Assembly (NCBI RefSeq): GCF_900182555.1 | Contig: NZ_FXTH01000005.1 | Location: forward strand, 124,001 to 188,000 | Direction of reading: 5' to 3' | Length of the DNA: 64,000 nt | Source of the DNA: Fodinibius sediminis | GTDB lineage: Bacteria; Bacteroidota; Rhodothermia; Balneolales; Balneolaceae | In this document: positions 18,638-27,078 of the stretch, in pieces | How positions within the stretch are numbered: position 1 is the first letter of the stretch | Layout of the letters: the number at the start of each line of letters is the position of its first letter | Translations under genes and position numbers: made by a program | Notes under the pieces: generated by a model | Seen by the model: only the letters and a program-made list of their open reading frames with translations | The model's database searches: none | What the model was told of the DNA's origin: nothing

Positions 18638-20044
18638 ATGTATTTCAAACAACTATATGAGCAGAAGCTGTCGCAATACGCTTACTTAATTGGGTGTCAG
18701 CAGACCGGTGAAGCCATCATTGTTGATCCGATGCGTGACATCGATCAGTATGTCAGGGAGGCCGAGCAGCAGGACTTTACGATTACGGCTGCTGTAGATA
18801 CCCATATTCATGCCGATTATATTTCGGGACTTCGTGAATTTGCTGCGCGTGGCATAAAGGTTTATGCTTCCGACGAAGGAGGGGAAGACTGGAAGTATGA
18901 ATGGCTTATTGACAGTGATTATGACTTCGAACTTCTCAAGGATGGGGATACATTCAGCCTGGGCAATATTAAATTTGATGTGGTCTATACCCCGGGCCAT
19001 ACGCCTGAATCACTGAGCTTTTTGGTTACCGATGGCGACGCCACGGACCAGCCGATGGGCATGCTTACCGGCGATTTTGTTTTCGTGGGGGATGTAGGCC
19101 GTCCCGATCTGTTGGAAACCGCAGCGGGACAGGTAGGAGCTATGAAACCGGCCGCCCGAGAGCTCTACAAGTCGGTGGAGGAATTCAAAGGCCTGCCGGA
19201 ATATTTGCAGGTATGGCCGGCGCATGGATCCGGCAGTGCTTGTGGTAAAGCGCTGGGGGCGGTGCCTGAATCAACGGTTGGGTATGAACTTCGTTTTAGT
19301 CCCGCATTCAAAGCCTCAGGCAGCGAGCAGGAATTCGTTGATTTTATTCTCGACGGTCAGCCAGAACCTCCCCTGTATTTTGGACGCATGAAGCAAGTGA
19401 ACAAGGAAGGTCCGGCTCTCCTTGGCGAGCTGCCACAGCCCGGGCATATGACTGTTGATGAGTTAATGGCTCAGGAGGGGGTGATCATTGATTCAAGGGA
19501 CAAGCATTCCTTTATGAAGGATGGTCATCTTCCCGGCAGTCTGCTCTCCACCTTTGAAGATGAGTTCAATACAATTGCAGGCTCCTACGTAGAGGCGGAT
19601 TCCGATATCTACCTTATTGTCGAAAAAGTAAATGTGGAACAGGCCGTACGTGACTTAATCAGGGTTGGCCTTGATAATATCAGGGGCTTTGCAACCCCTG
19701 ATGACCTGGAAAGCTGGAGCGGAACCCTGGAGTATATCAACGCGATAGATTTCGATGAGGCGGAAAACCTGAGAATGGACAACCACAAGCAGGTGCTGGA
19801 TGTACGAAAGGCCACAGAGTATGAGGAGGGGCATATCCCGGGAGCACTCAATATCGCCCATACCCGCCTGGCGGTGCATCTGGATGACCTTCCCAGAGAC
19901 AAGGAGCTGCTGGTCCACTGCGCCAGCGGAAGGCGGGCATCGTATGCGAGTGCCTTGCTGGCCAGGGCTGGATTCCAAGTGCAGTGGATTGATGATGATT
20001 TTGAGAAATGGGAACAGGAAAACGCGAAATCGGCTGAGGGTTGA
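18638..20044 (+). CDS. CstB-like persulfide dioxygenase fused to two rhodanese domains
   Basis: A 468-residue cytoplasmic enzyme that would oxidise low-molecular-weight persulfides to sulfite and then thiosulfate. An N-terminal metallo-beta-lactamase fold (1-240) holds the iron ligands H56 (THIHADY), H121 (TPGHTPES) and D146 (LTGDF), as in ETHE1-type dioxygenases. WPAHGSGSACG includes C202, placed like the dioxygenase-domain cysteine of CstB. A degenerate rhodanese (about 270-360) lacks its cysteine. The C-terminal rhodanese (about 375-460) has the active loop HCASGRR with C428. The domain order matches CstB of staphylococci. The position after HAD is Tyr instead of the common His. It is followed by a TauE-type exporter suited to removing sulfite. 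Confidence 0.88.
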   Translation: MYFKQLYEQKLSQYAYLIGCQQTGEAIIVDPMRDIDQYVREAEQQDFTITAAVDTHIHADYISGLREFAARGIKVYASDEGGEDWKYEWLIDSDYDFELLKDGDTFSLGNIKFDVVYTPGHTPESLSFLVTDGDATDQPMGMLTGDFVFVGDVGRPDLLETAAGQVGAMKPAARELYKSVEEFKGLPEYLQVWPAHGSGSACGKALGAVPESTVGYELRFSPAFKASGSEQEFVDFILDGQPEPPLYFGRMKQVNKEGPALLGELPQPGHMTVDELMAQEGVIIDSRDKHSFMKDGHLPGSLLSTFEDEFNTIAGSYVEADSDIYLIVEKVNVEQAVRDLIRVGLDNIRGFATPDDLESWSGTLEYINAIDFDEAENLRMDNHKQVLDVRKATEYEEGHIPGALNIAHTRLAVHLDDLPRDKELLVHCASGRRASYASALLARAGFQVQWIDDDFEKWEQENAKSAEG

Positions 20045-20132
20045 GGCCGGTTGTAAACCGTAGAAAAATAATATCGATTATCTCCGGTCCGAATAACAAT
20101 TCGGTCCGGGGGAAGACAGTAGGTAAGTCATT

Positions 20133-20894
20133 ATGATTTTATCATGGATTGGGGCGTTGCTTGTAGGGCTTTCTCTGGGCCTGTTGGGGTCCGGTGGATC
20201 GATTCTCACTGTTCCGGTGCTCATCTACCTGGCCGGTGAGCAGGAGAAGGTGGCGATAGCCGAGTCGCTGGGAATTGTGGGGGCTATCAGCTTTGCCGGC
20301 TTTATTCCTTATGCGCTGAAAAAACAGGTCCACTGGCGCAGTGTCATTCTTTTTGGTCTGCCGGGGATGGCCGGAACCTACGGAGGTGCGATGATTGCTG
20401 CCTATGTCTCGGGTACCTTTCAACTGTTGCTGTTTGCGGTGGTCATGGTTTTTGCGGCCGTGATGATGTTTCGGGACGAAAAAAAACAGACAGGGACAGA
20501 CGGAGTGTCGCAGATATCGCATGCATGGTGGAAAATCGTGCTGGAGGGGATGGCCGTGGGCGTGCTTACAGGACTGGTGGGCGTAGGGGGAGGCTTCCTG
20601 ATTGTTCCGGCCCTGGTGCTGCTGGGCGGACTGCCTATGAGCCTGGCCGTGGGTACGAGCCTGCTTATTATCGCACTTAAGAGTTTCAGCGGATTTTTTA
20701 AGTATATGGATGTACTTGCTGGTCTGGACCTTGCTGTCAACTGGCATCTGGTGCTCGTTTTTAGCCTCATCGGCGCAGTCGGGAGCCTGGTCGGCAAAAG
20801 AGTAGGCTCCAGGATCTCCAACCAACGACTCAAAAAAGGATTTGCAGCCTTCCTGGTTTTTATGGGAACCTATATCATTTATATGAACATATGA
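20133..20894 (+). CDS. TauE/SafE-family sulfur-anion exporter
   Basis: An inner-membrane protein of 253 residues with about eight hydrophobic helices in two repeats. Each repeat carries the glycine-rich family motif: [19 protein letters not shown] near the N-terminus and [20 protein letters not shown] near residue 150. Family members export sulfite, sulfoacetate or other organosulfur anions. Its place between the persulfide dioxygenase and two rhodaneses supports sulfite or thiosulfate export. Confidence 0.88.
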   Translation: MILSWIGALLVGLSLGLLGSGGSILTVPVLIYLAGEQEKVAIAESLGIVGAISFAGFIPYALKKQVHWRSVILFGLPGMAGTYGGAMIAAYVSGTFQLLLFAVVMVFAAVMMFRDEKKQTGTDGVSQISHAWWKIVLEGMAVGVLTGLVGVGGGFLIVPALVLLGGLPMSLAVGTSLLIIALKSFSGFFKYMDVLAGLDLAVNWHLVLVFSLIGAVGSLVGKRVGSRISNQRLKKGFAAFLVFMGTYIIYMNI

Positions 20895-20948
20895 GAATGA
20901 GAAATAGTACTATAGTCAATGAAATTTAAACTTGAATAACAGGCTCTT

Positions 20949-21338
20949 ATGGATACATCCTTAATTGTAATCATTTTACTAGGTACAGCATTTGTACTTT
21001 TTTATCTTAACAAGGTTAAAAACTCGAAAAACATGATACCACCACAGAAATTTAAAGAACTGCTGAAGGAACAGTCGGGCACCATCATCGATGTTCGAAC
21101 AAAAGATGAATACAGGAATGGTCATCTGAAAAAGGCCGATTACAACTTCGACCTGATGTCGGGGGAATTTGAACAGAAAATCAAAAGCCTCGATAAAAAA
21201 CGCTCCTATTACCTGTACTGCCGGTCGGGCAACCGCAGCGGACAGGCGGCGGGTATTATGAAAAAAAATGGCTTTAAGAATGTGTATAATGTAGGGGGAT
21301 TGCAGCAGCTCGTAAATGCGGGATTTGAGAAGCAATAA
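20949..21338 (+). CDS. Membrane-anchored single-domain rhodanese
   Basis: A sulfurtransferase of 129 residues. One N-terminal helix (about 4-20) anchors a rhodanese domain containing IIDVRTKDEY, GHL and the active loop CRSGNRSG with catalytic C91. It is predicted to act on the outer face of the inner membrane, moving sulfane sulfur between donors such as thiosulfate or polysulfide and an acceptor. It is a close paralogue of the next gene, most likely by tandem duplication. Confidence 0.85.
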   Translation: MDTSLIVIILLGTAFVLFYLNKVKNSKNMIPPQKFKELLKEQSGTIIDVRTKDEYRNGHLKKADYNFDLMSGEFEQKIKSLDKKRSYYLYCRSGNRSGQAAGIMKKNGFKNVYNVGGLQQLVNAGFEKQ

Positions 21339-21394
21339 TTTCGACAATTAATCGCTATATTGATAGAGCGAGCAATTAACCCGTAAATTAAGAA

Positions 21395-21805
21395 ATGAGT
21401 TTTGTTATGGTTAGACGAAGATTTCTGGCTGGTGTGTTTGCAGTCATGGGACTGGTGATCGTATTGGGAGCATGTTCAAGCGATTCGCCGGTTAAGCGCA
21501 TCAGCGCCGAAGAGTTCCAGCAAAAGATTGAAGAAGAGCCGGGAGTGATTATAGATGTCCGCACGAAGGATGAGTATAACGCGGGCCACCTTGCAATGGT
21601 TGATGAGCATCATGATCTGCTGAACGGTGATTTCGAAGCACACCTTAAATCACTGGATAAGGAAAAAACCTACTACTTGTATTGCCGGTCGGGCAACCGA
21701 AGCGGAAAAGCGGCCGATTTGATGGCCCAGAACGGATTCAAAAAGGTATATAATATCGGCGGTTTTGAAGATCTGGTACAGGCCGGCCTGGAAAGTGAAG
21801 AATAA
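21395..21805 (+). CDS. Lipoprotein single-domain rhodanese
   Basis: A 136-residue paralogue of the preceding gene: the blocks DVRTKDEY, YYLYCRSGNRSG and VYNIGG are shared in the same order, with catalytic C97. The anchor differs. A lipoprotein signal ends in LGACSS with C27 as acylation site, so it should sit in the periplasm or on the outer membrane. The two copies therefore probably serve different compartments. It is the last gene of the run; no T-tailed terminator was seen after it. Confidence 0.85.
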   Translation: MSFVMVRRRFLAGVFAVMGLVIVLGACSSDSPVKRISAEEFQQKIEEEPGVIIDVRTKDEYNAGHLAMVDEHHDLLNGDFEAHLKSLDKEKTYYLYCRSGNRSGKAADLMAQNGFKKVYNIGGFEDLVQAGLESEE

Positions 21806-22421
21806 TTGACGGTATACAAAGTACTGCCTTGGCACGGGCCTAGGATAGCTTGACGGCAGTGCCGGGATTGCCAATGGGTAATCCGGGGAAAGATTCGGCC
21901 GTGGGTTCTGCATATTCTCATCCGGGAGATGCTGCATCTGTTATATCGGATCTGCATTGTGCCGGACCTGCGTTTATCAGATGCTGGCTATGTTAATTTA
22001 GGGGAGCACGGACGGAAGCGAGATTGGTCCGGAGGCTTTCGCCAATTATCAGAAATGATTGGATGCAAACTGGACTGTAGAAATTCAGGGGGATACACAG
22101 CTTTTTGCCTGCGGTCTGCACCGTTAATTTGGAGCAACGGTGCGCGGGGTAAACGCCCTTGGTGCACTCCCCATCAACAGGGATCAGGGTCGCTGGAGAT
22201 GTACTTCAATAAACGATCAGGCGTATTCCCACTGACTATGCATATTGATGGGAAATAGGTCGCCCTGGGTTATTTTAGTCGAGGTGGAGGTCACATTGAT
22301 TTTCTTTCTTACAATATTCTATGAAAACCAGGAGTTTGATAGATGGAAAATTAACATGTGGGATATGTTGTTCTGCCATGGAGGACTCCACCGGGAGAAT
22401 AGAAGCTAACAGATTGTTAAC
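21806..22421. other. About 615 bases without a recognised gene
   Basis: The open frame at 21929-22258 has no recognisable domain, signal or ribosome-binding site and a composition unlike its neighbours, so it is not called. ACTGCC and GGCAGT near 21825-21860 can pair but lack a T-run. The stretch may be decayed sequence. Confidence 0.4.
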
Positions 22422-23246
22422 ATGCAGGCACTTATAAATTTATTAGAGCAGACACAGGTTCTGGCGGCTGTAATTGGGCTTGTGATACTGCTGATGATTG
22501 AGCAGGCTCATCCGTTCTTTGATTTCTTCAAAGGCTCGATCCGGGAAAAGGGGAAACACTTGCTGGCCAATATGACCCTGGGACTAACGAACGCCCTGAT
22601 TATTTCGCTCTTCTTTGTAGGCAGTTGGCTTTGGGCTTCCAACTGGGCCTTTGAACATCAAGTGGGTATTCTCAACTGGCTTGGCCAGGCGGGCATGCCG
22701 GCATGGGGGCATACTCTCGGGGCCGTCTTGTTAATGGATTTGTGGATGTATCTGTGGCATGTGCTAAACCATAAAGTTCCCTTTTTCTGGCGGTTTCACC
22801 GGGTGCATCACGCCGATCCCAATATGGATGTGACTACAGCCAGCCGATTTCATACGGGGGAGATTATTTTTTCTTCTGCTCTGCGCATCGGCGTTATTTT
22901 GTTTTTGGGGCTCTATCTCTGGGAGCTGTTGCTTTACGAGACGATCATGTTTGCTGTCGTGCAGTTCCATCACGCCGATATCGCTCTGCCCGACAGGGTG
23001 GACCGGGCGTTGCGCATGGTCATTGTAACACCAGCCATGCACAAGGTGCATCATTCGCGCTGGCAGCCGGAGACCGATTCCAACTACAGCTCATTGTTTT
23101 CGTTCTGGGATCGGATTGGACGGACTTTTCGGCTTCACAATCCCCTTAAAACCCTGCGCATAGGGCTCGATGAGTTTGACAGTGAGGAAGATCGGAAGGT
23201 GAGGGGGTTGTTTACCATACCATTCCGCAATGGGAAAAATGAATAG
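22422..23246 (+). CDS. Sterol-desaturase/fatty-acid-hydroxylase family membrane protein
   Basis: An integral membrane di-iron enzyme of 274 residues. The histidine clusters are complete: HVLNH (H113, H117), HRVHH (126-130), FHTGE (H144), FHHAD and HKVHH. Hydrophobic helices lie around 10-27, 50-72, 95-113 and 150-180. Family members hydroxylate or desaturate lipids such as sterols, fatty acyl chains, carotenoids or sphingoid bases. The substrate is unknown. The presence of a sphingolipid-type locus later in the window makes a lipid hydroxylase role worth noting, but the genes are 37 kb apart. The start has no clear ribosome-binding site. Confidence 0.85.
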   Translation: MQALINLLEQTQVLAAVIGLVILLMIEQAHPFFDFFKGSIREKGKHLLANMTLGLTNALIISLFFVGSWLWASNWAFEHQVGILNWLGQAGMPAWGHTLGAVLLMDLWMYLWHVLNHKVPFFWRFHRVHHADPNMDVTTASRFHTGEIIFSSALRIGVILFLGLYLWELLLYETIMFAVVQFHHADIALPDRVDRALRMVIVTPAMHKVHHSRWQPETDSNYSSLFSFWDRIGRTFRLHNPLKTLRIGLDEFDSEEDRKVRGLFTIPFRNGKNE

Positions 23247-23326
23247 CCGTGTTTTTTATTCGTCAAAAAGAATTCAGAATATTACCTTGTGGCTTTTCAA
23301 CATTAACTCCCCAATAGTTGCTATAT

Positions 23327-24982
23327 ATGATGAAGTTTTTAAAATGGAGCCTGATCTGCGTATTGATGACGGGAATGGCCAAGACGGGTCTTGCCCAGGA
23401 ACGGTCATCTGCATTGCCGGCCGTTGAACCGGGGCAGAAGCCCAAACTGGTTGTAGGAATCGTGGTGGACCAGATGCGGTATGATTATTTGCCGCGGTAT
23501 TGGTCCAAATTCGGAGATGAGGGTTTCAAACGATTAATCGGGCAGGGATATAATTTTCGGAATAATCATTACAATTATTTTCCCACTTATACCGGACCCG
23601 GCCATGCCGCCGTCTATACCGGCGCTACGCCTTCGGTCAATGGAATCGTTGGCAACTCCTGGTACGATCGTTCCACTGACCAGGATATGTATGTTGTTTC
23701 AGACTCAACGGTTAAGCCTGTGGGAACAGATCGGGAAAGTGGAAAGATGTCGCCCGCCAATCTGATCAGCAGCACGGTGACAGATGAACTCAAAAAGATG
23801 AATGAAGAGAGCAAAGTTGTAGCTGTCTCCATCAAGGATCGCGGGGCCGTCTTGCCGGCGGGGCACATCGGGGATGGGGCTTACTGGTATGAGGGGCACT
23901 CCGGGAATTTCATCACCAGTTCCTGGTACCGGGATGAATTACCGGACTGGGTCCAGCAGTTTAACGAGGAGGGGCTGGCAAGAGAACTGAGTAAAAAGAG
24001 CTGGGAAACGTTGATCCCCATCGATCAGTACAGGGAGAGCAATAAGGACAATACACCTTACGAGGGAAGGTTTCGGAATGAAGAACGCCCGGTCTTTCCA
24101 CATGATCTTGACGAGAACAGGGGCGAGTCGTATTCTGTGGTAAGTAGCACACCCTTCGGGAATACGCTTGTAAAGGAGTTTGCCAAGCGGGCTCTGGATG
24201 CCGGGCAGCTTGGATCAGACGGCATTACGGATTTTCTGAGTGTCAGTTTCTCTTCCACCGACTATGTGGGGCATAAATTTGGTCCCAATTCCATCGAGTT
24301 GCAGGATACCTATATGCGTCTGGACCGTGACATCGCGGATCTCCTGAATTACCTTGATCGGAAAGTGGGGGAGGGAAAGTACCTGCTGATGTTGACCTCC
24401 GATCATGGAGCGGTTGATGTCCCTGCCGAGTTAATGGATCGGAAACTGCCCGGCGGTTATTTTAACAGTGATGCGGTGTTGGATCTGTTGGATCAATACC
24501 TGGTCGAGCAGTACGGCAAGGCAGAATGGATTGAAGCCTATGCCAACCAGCAGATTTATCTCGATCGCGACTTGATCCGGCGCAGGGAACTTTCGCTGCG
24601 GGAGATGCAAAACGACATTGCCGCCTTTCTGCTGCAGTTTGAGGCGGTTGCATCAACCAATACGGCCTCCAACTTCCAGTACAATGACTATGTGAATGAC
24701 TATCAGGCCATGTACCAGCGCGGTTTTCTCTATGATCGCTCGGGTGATGTGTATATCCAGCTGAAACCGGGATGGCTTGACACAAACAGCCGCAAGGGGA
24801 CTTCGCACGGGTCGCCTTACGCCTATGATACGCATGTGCCGCTGATATTTTTTGGGTGGGGCGTGCCGCACGGAGAAACCTCGGAAAAAACCTTTATCCC
24901 GCAGATTGCGCCAACGATTTCTGGCATGCTTGATATCGAATTTCCCAACGGATCGTCTGCACAGGTGCTTCGTTTCGATTAG
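23327..24982 (+). CDS. PafA-like alkaline phosphatase (nucleotide pyrophosphatase superfamily)
   Basis: A secreted phosphomonoesterase of 551 residues with a signal peptide at 1-24 (ending GLAQ). The metal-binding start VVGIVVDQMRYDY provides the first aspartate. FPTYTGPGHA holds the nucleophilic threonine (T89 by this numbering, inferred by alignment with NPP enzymes), and LTSDHGAVDVP and GTSHGSPYAYDTHVPLIFFG carry the remaining zinc ligands. PafA-type enzymes release phosphate from many monoesters without phosphate repression. ATG 23327 is chosen; ATG 23330 is equally possible. It is the only gene of its transcript and converges on crcB. Confidence 0.87.
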   Translation: MMKFLKWSLICVLMTGMAKTGLAQERSSALPAVEPGQKPKLVVGIVVDQMRYDYLPRYWSKFGDEGFKRLIGQGYNFRNNHYNYFPTYTGPGHAAVYTGATPSVNGIVGNSWYDRSTDQDMYVVSDSTVKPVGTDRESGKMSPANLISSTVTDELKKMNEESKVVAVSIKDRGAVLPAGHIGDGAYWYEGHSGNFITSSWYRDELPDWVQQFNEEGLARELSKKSWETLIPIDQYRESNKDNTPYEGRFRNEERPVFPHDLDENRGESYSVVSSTPFGNTLVKEFAKRALDAGQLGSDGITDFLSVSFSSTDYVGHKFGPNSIELQDTYMRLDRDIADLLNYLDRKVGEGKYLLMLTSDHGAVDVPAELMDRKLPGGYFNSDAVLDLLDQYLVEQYGKAEWIEAYANQQIYLDRDLIRRRELSLREMQNDIAAFLLQFEAVASTNTASNFQYNDYVNDYQAMYQRGFLYDRSGDVYIQLKPGWLDTNSRKGTSHGSPYAYDTHVPLIFFGWGVPHGETSEKTFIPQIAPTISGMLDIEFPNGSSAQVLRFD

Positions 24983-25042
24983 CATATTCTATTTGTGAGC
25001 CCAGCCAGCAGCGTGTTTCCCGGGCTGGTGGTTCTTCAGAGG

Positions 25043-25417
25043 CTAAAAGAGTTTGCCGAGACCGAAGCCGAGCCATACAAACAGCAGTCCCAGCAGAAGG
25101 CTCCCGATCGCATATAAGAAAGCATAGCCGGCATGTCCGTTCTGTAGAAGGGAAAAGAACTCAAAAGAGAAAGAGGAGAAGGTGGTAAAGCCGCCGCAGA
25201 AGCCGGTAGCCAGCAGCAGTCGCGACTGTTGTGAGAGGTTTTCCGTCAGTGTCGCAGCGATGATTACCCCGATGAGAAGCGAGCCCACCAAATTCACAAT
25301 AAAAGTACCCAGGGGGTAGATTGTTGGCCAGCTTGATTTCATTGTATGGGAGATCAGGTAGCGGAGCACGCTTCCGGCAAATCCCCCGATTCCTACGACA
25401 AGTATAGATTGCAGCAT
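25043..25417 (-). CDS. crcB: Fluoride channel CrcB/Fluc
   Basis: A dual-topology fluoride exporter of 124 residues with four helices. It shows all the family motifs: GGFAGSVLRYL, PLGTFIVNLVGSLLIG (the conserved Asn in helix 2), and GFCGGFTTFSSFSFE with the phenylalanine box and sodium-site glycine-threonine turn. It lies downstream of the copper genes on the same strand with an 87-base gap. No fluoride riboswitch was found in that gap. As a single gene it should form a homodimer. Confidence 0.93.
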   Translation of the reverse strand: MLQSILVVGIGGFAGSVLRYLISHTMKSSWPTIYPLGTFIVNLVGSLLIGVIIAATLTENLSQQSRLLLATGFCGGFTTFSSFSFEFFSLLQNGHAGYAFLYAIGSLLLGLLFVWLGFGLGKLF

Positions 25418-25504
25418 AAAAGGCGTGGTTTATTGGTTTTGGCTGCACTGCAGCGGGTAGACAGCGGGAATGGTGTCTGGCAAGCAAGGGGATGAGGTAT
25501 CACG

Positions 25505-25978
25505 CTATGGGTTTTGAGCTTTAACAGGCATCCGGACCGTCTTGGTGCCTGTTTGTTTGAATGAGAAGTCTATTTCCACTGAGTCGCCGGGCACAAGATC
25601 TTTGTTCAGTGATATCAGCATGATATGAAGTCCGCCCGGTTGCAGGTACAACTCCTCCCCGGCCTCTATGATGCGATTGGGGGCCGGGCGCATCCCGGAC
25701 ATCCCGTTTTCACCCTTGTACGATTCGTGTACTTCGGCGCGCTTGGCCACGTCACTGGACACCTCTGCAAGTGTATCGCGTTTAGCAGTCCCATTGCTGA
25801 TTGTCAGATACACCGCGCTCATCATACCCTTGCTGCCGGGCCGTACCCAGCCGTCTGAAAGTTCAACCTTTCCAGGGATAACATCCTCTTTTGGGTTGGT
25901 GTCCTGTTCTTTTCCAGAGCTGCAGGCATATAGAAATAAAAGGGAGCATATAAGAACCATCAGTCGGTGCCATGACAT
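25505..25978 (-). CDS. Periplasmic copper chaperone PCuAC, lipoprotein
   Basis: A copper(I)-delivery protein of 157 residues for the CuA centre of cytochrome oxidase. The lipoprotein signal ends LYAC (C19). The copper site shows H84, M96, then 21 residues, H118 and M120 (GGLHIM), matching the family H-x10/11-M-x21-H-x-M pattern. It starts 3 bases after the SCO gene ends, so the two are co-transcribed and probably work in sequence. No oxidase subunit gene lies nearby. Confidence 0.88.
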   Translation of the reverse strand: MSWHRLMVLICSLLFLYACSSGKEQDTNPKEDVIPGKVELSDGWVRPGSKGMMSAVYLTISNGTAKRDTLAEVSSDVAKRAEVHESYKGENGMSGMRPAPNRIIEAGEELYLQPGGLHIMLISLNKDLVPGDSVEIDFSFKQTGTKTVRMPVKAQNP

Positions 25979-25981
25979 AGA

Positions 25982-26566
25982 TCAGCGTATTTTTTTTAGG
26001 TCTTCAATGACATTCTCCGGGGGGACCACGCTGGCGGGGTATTCAGTGCGAACCCGTCCATTCTGGTCCATGATGTAGATGGTATTGGAATGCTGCATGA
26101 AATAGTCACTGCTGTCCTGTTGCAGAGAATCAATTTTGGCTTTCTTTGCCACAATATGGAGCCTGCTCATCAAAGAATCAATGATTGCAGGCTGACCGGT
26201 AAGCAGGGTGAACTGGTCATTCAGGCGGTAAACCTTTCTGTATTCTGCAAGTACGGAAGGAGTATCGCGCTCCGGGTCAAAAGTGATTTCAACAAACTGA
26301 ACATCACTGGTGTCTGCCAGCCCACTTTGAATATTTTTCATATTGGCCGTGATGATGGGACATACGTCGGGGCAATGGGTATAAATAAAGCTGATGACGG
26401 TTGTCTCGCCCCTGAAATGGCTGGGAAAGATAATACTGGAGCTGTCGGAGTCAAGAAGCTGATAGGACTCGTTACTCAGGTCTGCAATTGTATCAGGACC
26501 GCTGCATGCCTCTAGAAAGACAGCCAGCATACCGAAAGCCAGGAGGATATAAAGGGTTGATCTCAT
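25982..26566 (-). CDS. SCO1/SenC copper-assembly thiol protein, lipoprotein
   Basis: A thioredoxin-fold protein of 194 residues used to reduce and metallate the CuA site of cytochrome c oxidase. The signal ends LEAC (C21). The copper-binding cysteines are C65 and C69 in THCPDVCP, and H159 (MQHSNTIY) is the third ligand. FVEITFDPERDTP is the other family block. It is the first gene of a SCO-PCuAC pair, possibly extended to crcB. Confidence 0.9.
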   Translation of the reverse strand: MRSTLYILLAFGMLAVFLEACSGPDTIADLSNESYQLLDSDSSSIIFPSHFRGETTVISFIYTHCPDVCPIITANMKNIQSGLADTSDVQFVEITFDPERDTPSVLAEYRKVYRLNDQFTLLTGQPAIIDSLMSRLHIVAKKAKIDSLQQDSSDYFMQHSNTIYIMDQNGRVRTEYPASVVPPENVIEDLKKIR

Positions 26567-26738
26567 AAGGACCTAATATACCGCTCTGTGGCCTGGTTTT
26601 AAAGTAAATTATCGGCCTTATAGCGGCAATATGACAGGCGTCTGCCGTAGTACAGTAAAGGCATGCAGTAATCAGCATTATGCATTGCCGCTGGATGAGT
26701 TACTGAGCAGGGCGCTGATATCCAAAGCTGCGGTATTT

Positions 26739-26894
26739 CTAAATGTGACCCAGCAACCAGAAAATCAGGAGTATGATCAGGAGAGTGCCCAGAAGTCCGC
26801 TGGGACCATACCCCCAACTGCGGCTGTAGCGCCAGCTGGGAAGAGAACCAATGAGCATCAGGATAACAATGATAATAAGAATGGTACCAAGCAT
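26739..26894 (-). CDS. DUF3309 hydrophobic miniprotein
   Basis: A 51-residue protein, starting MLGTILIIIVILMLIGSLP, continuing with a short polar middle WRYSRSWGYGPSG, and ending in a second hydrophobic stretch. This two-helix pattern with the central SRSWGYGPSG block is diagnostic of DUF3309. GAGGGGG lies six bases upstream of the ATG. The function of the family is unknown. It stands alone between SCO and the M14 peptidase. Confidence 0.8.
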   Translation of the reverse strand: MLGTILIIIVILMLIGSLPSWRYSRSWGYGPSGLLGTLLIILLIFWLLGHI

Positions 26895-27078
26895 AATAAC
26901 CCCCCTCTTTAATTTATGATGAATGCAACACCGGTAAATACGTGTCGCATTGTTCCTTTAAATACTATTGCAAAGAGAATGTTCCGTACTTATTAACGGG
27001 CAATCACCGGAATACGTTAAAAGTTCGCATGGCCGAAAGGCATCCAGAATACAGCCCGGCTGGTGTCAGTGGGGGGCG

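Noticed and set aside
21929-22258. 109-codon frame in the gap before the hydroxylase gene
   Set aside because: No domain, no ribosome-binding site and a Cys/Trp/Arg-rich composition unlike neighbouring proteins.
24999-25028. CCAGCC/GGCTGG hairpin between pafA and crcB as a terminator
   Set aside because: Only six pairs, a long loop and no T-run on either strand.
25418-25504. Possible fluoride riboswitch before crcB
   Set aside because: The conserved GGCGAUGG-type start and pseudoknot pairs were looked for on the minus strand and not found.
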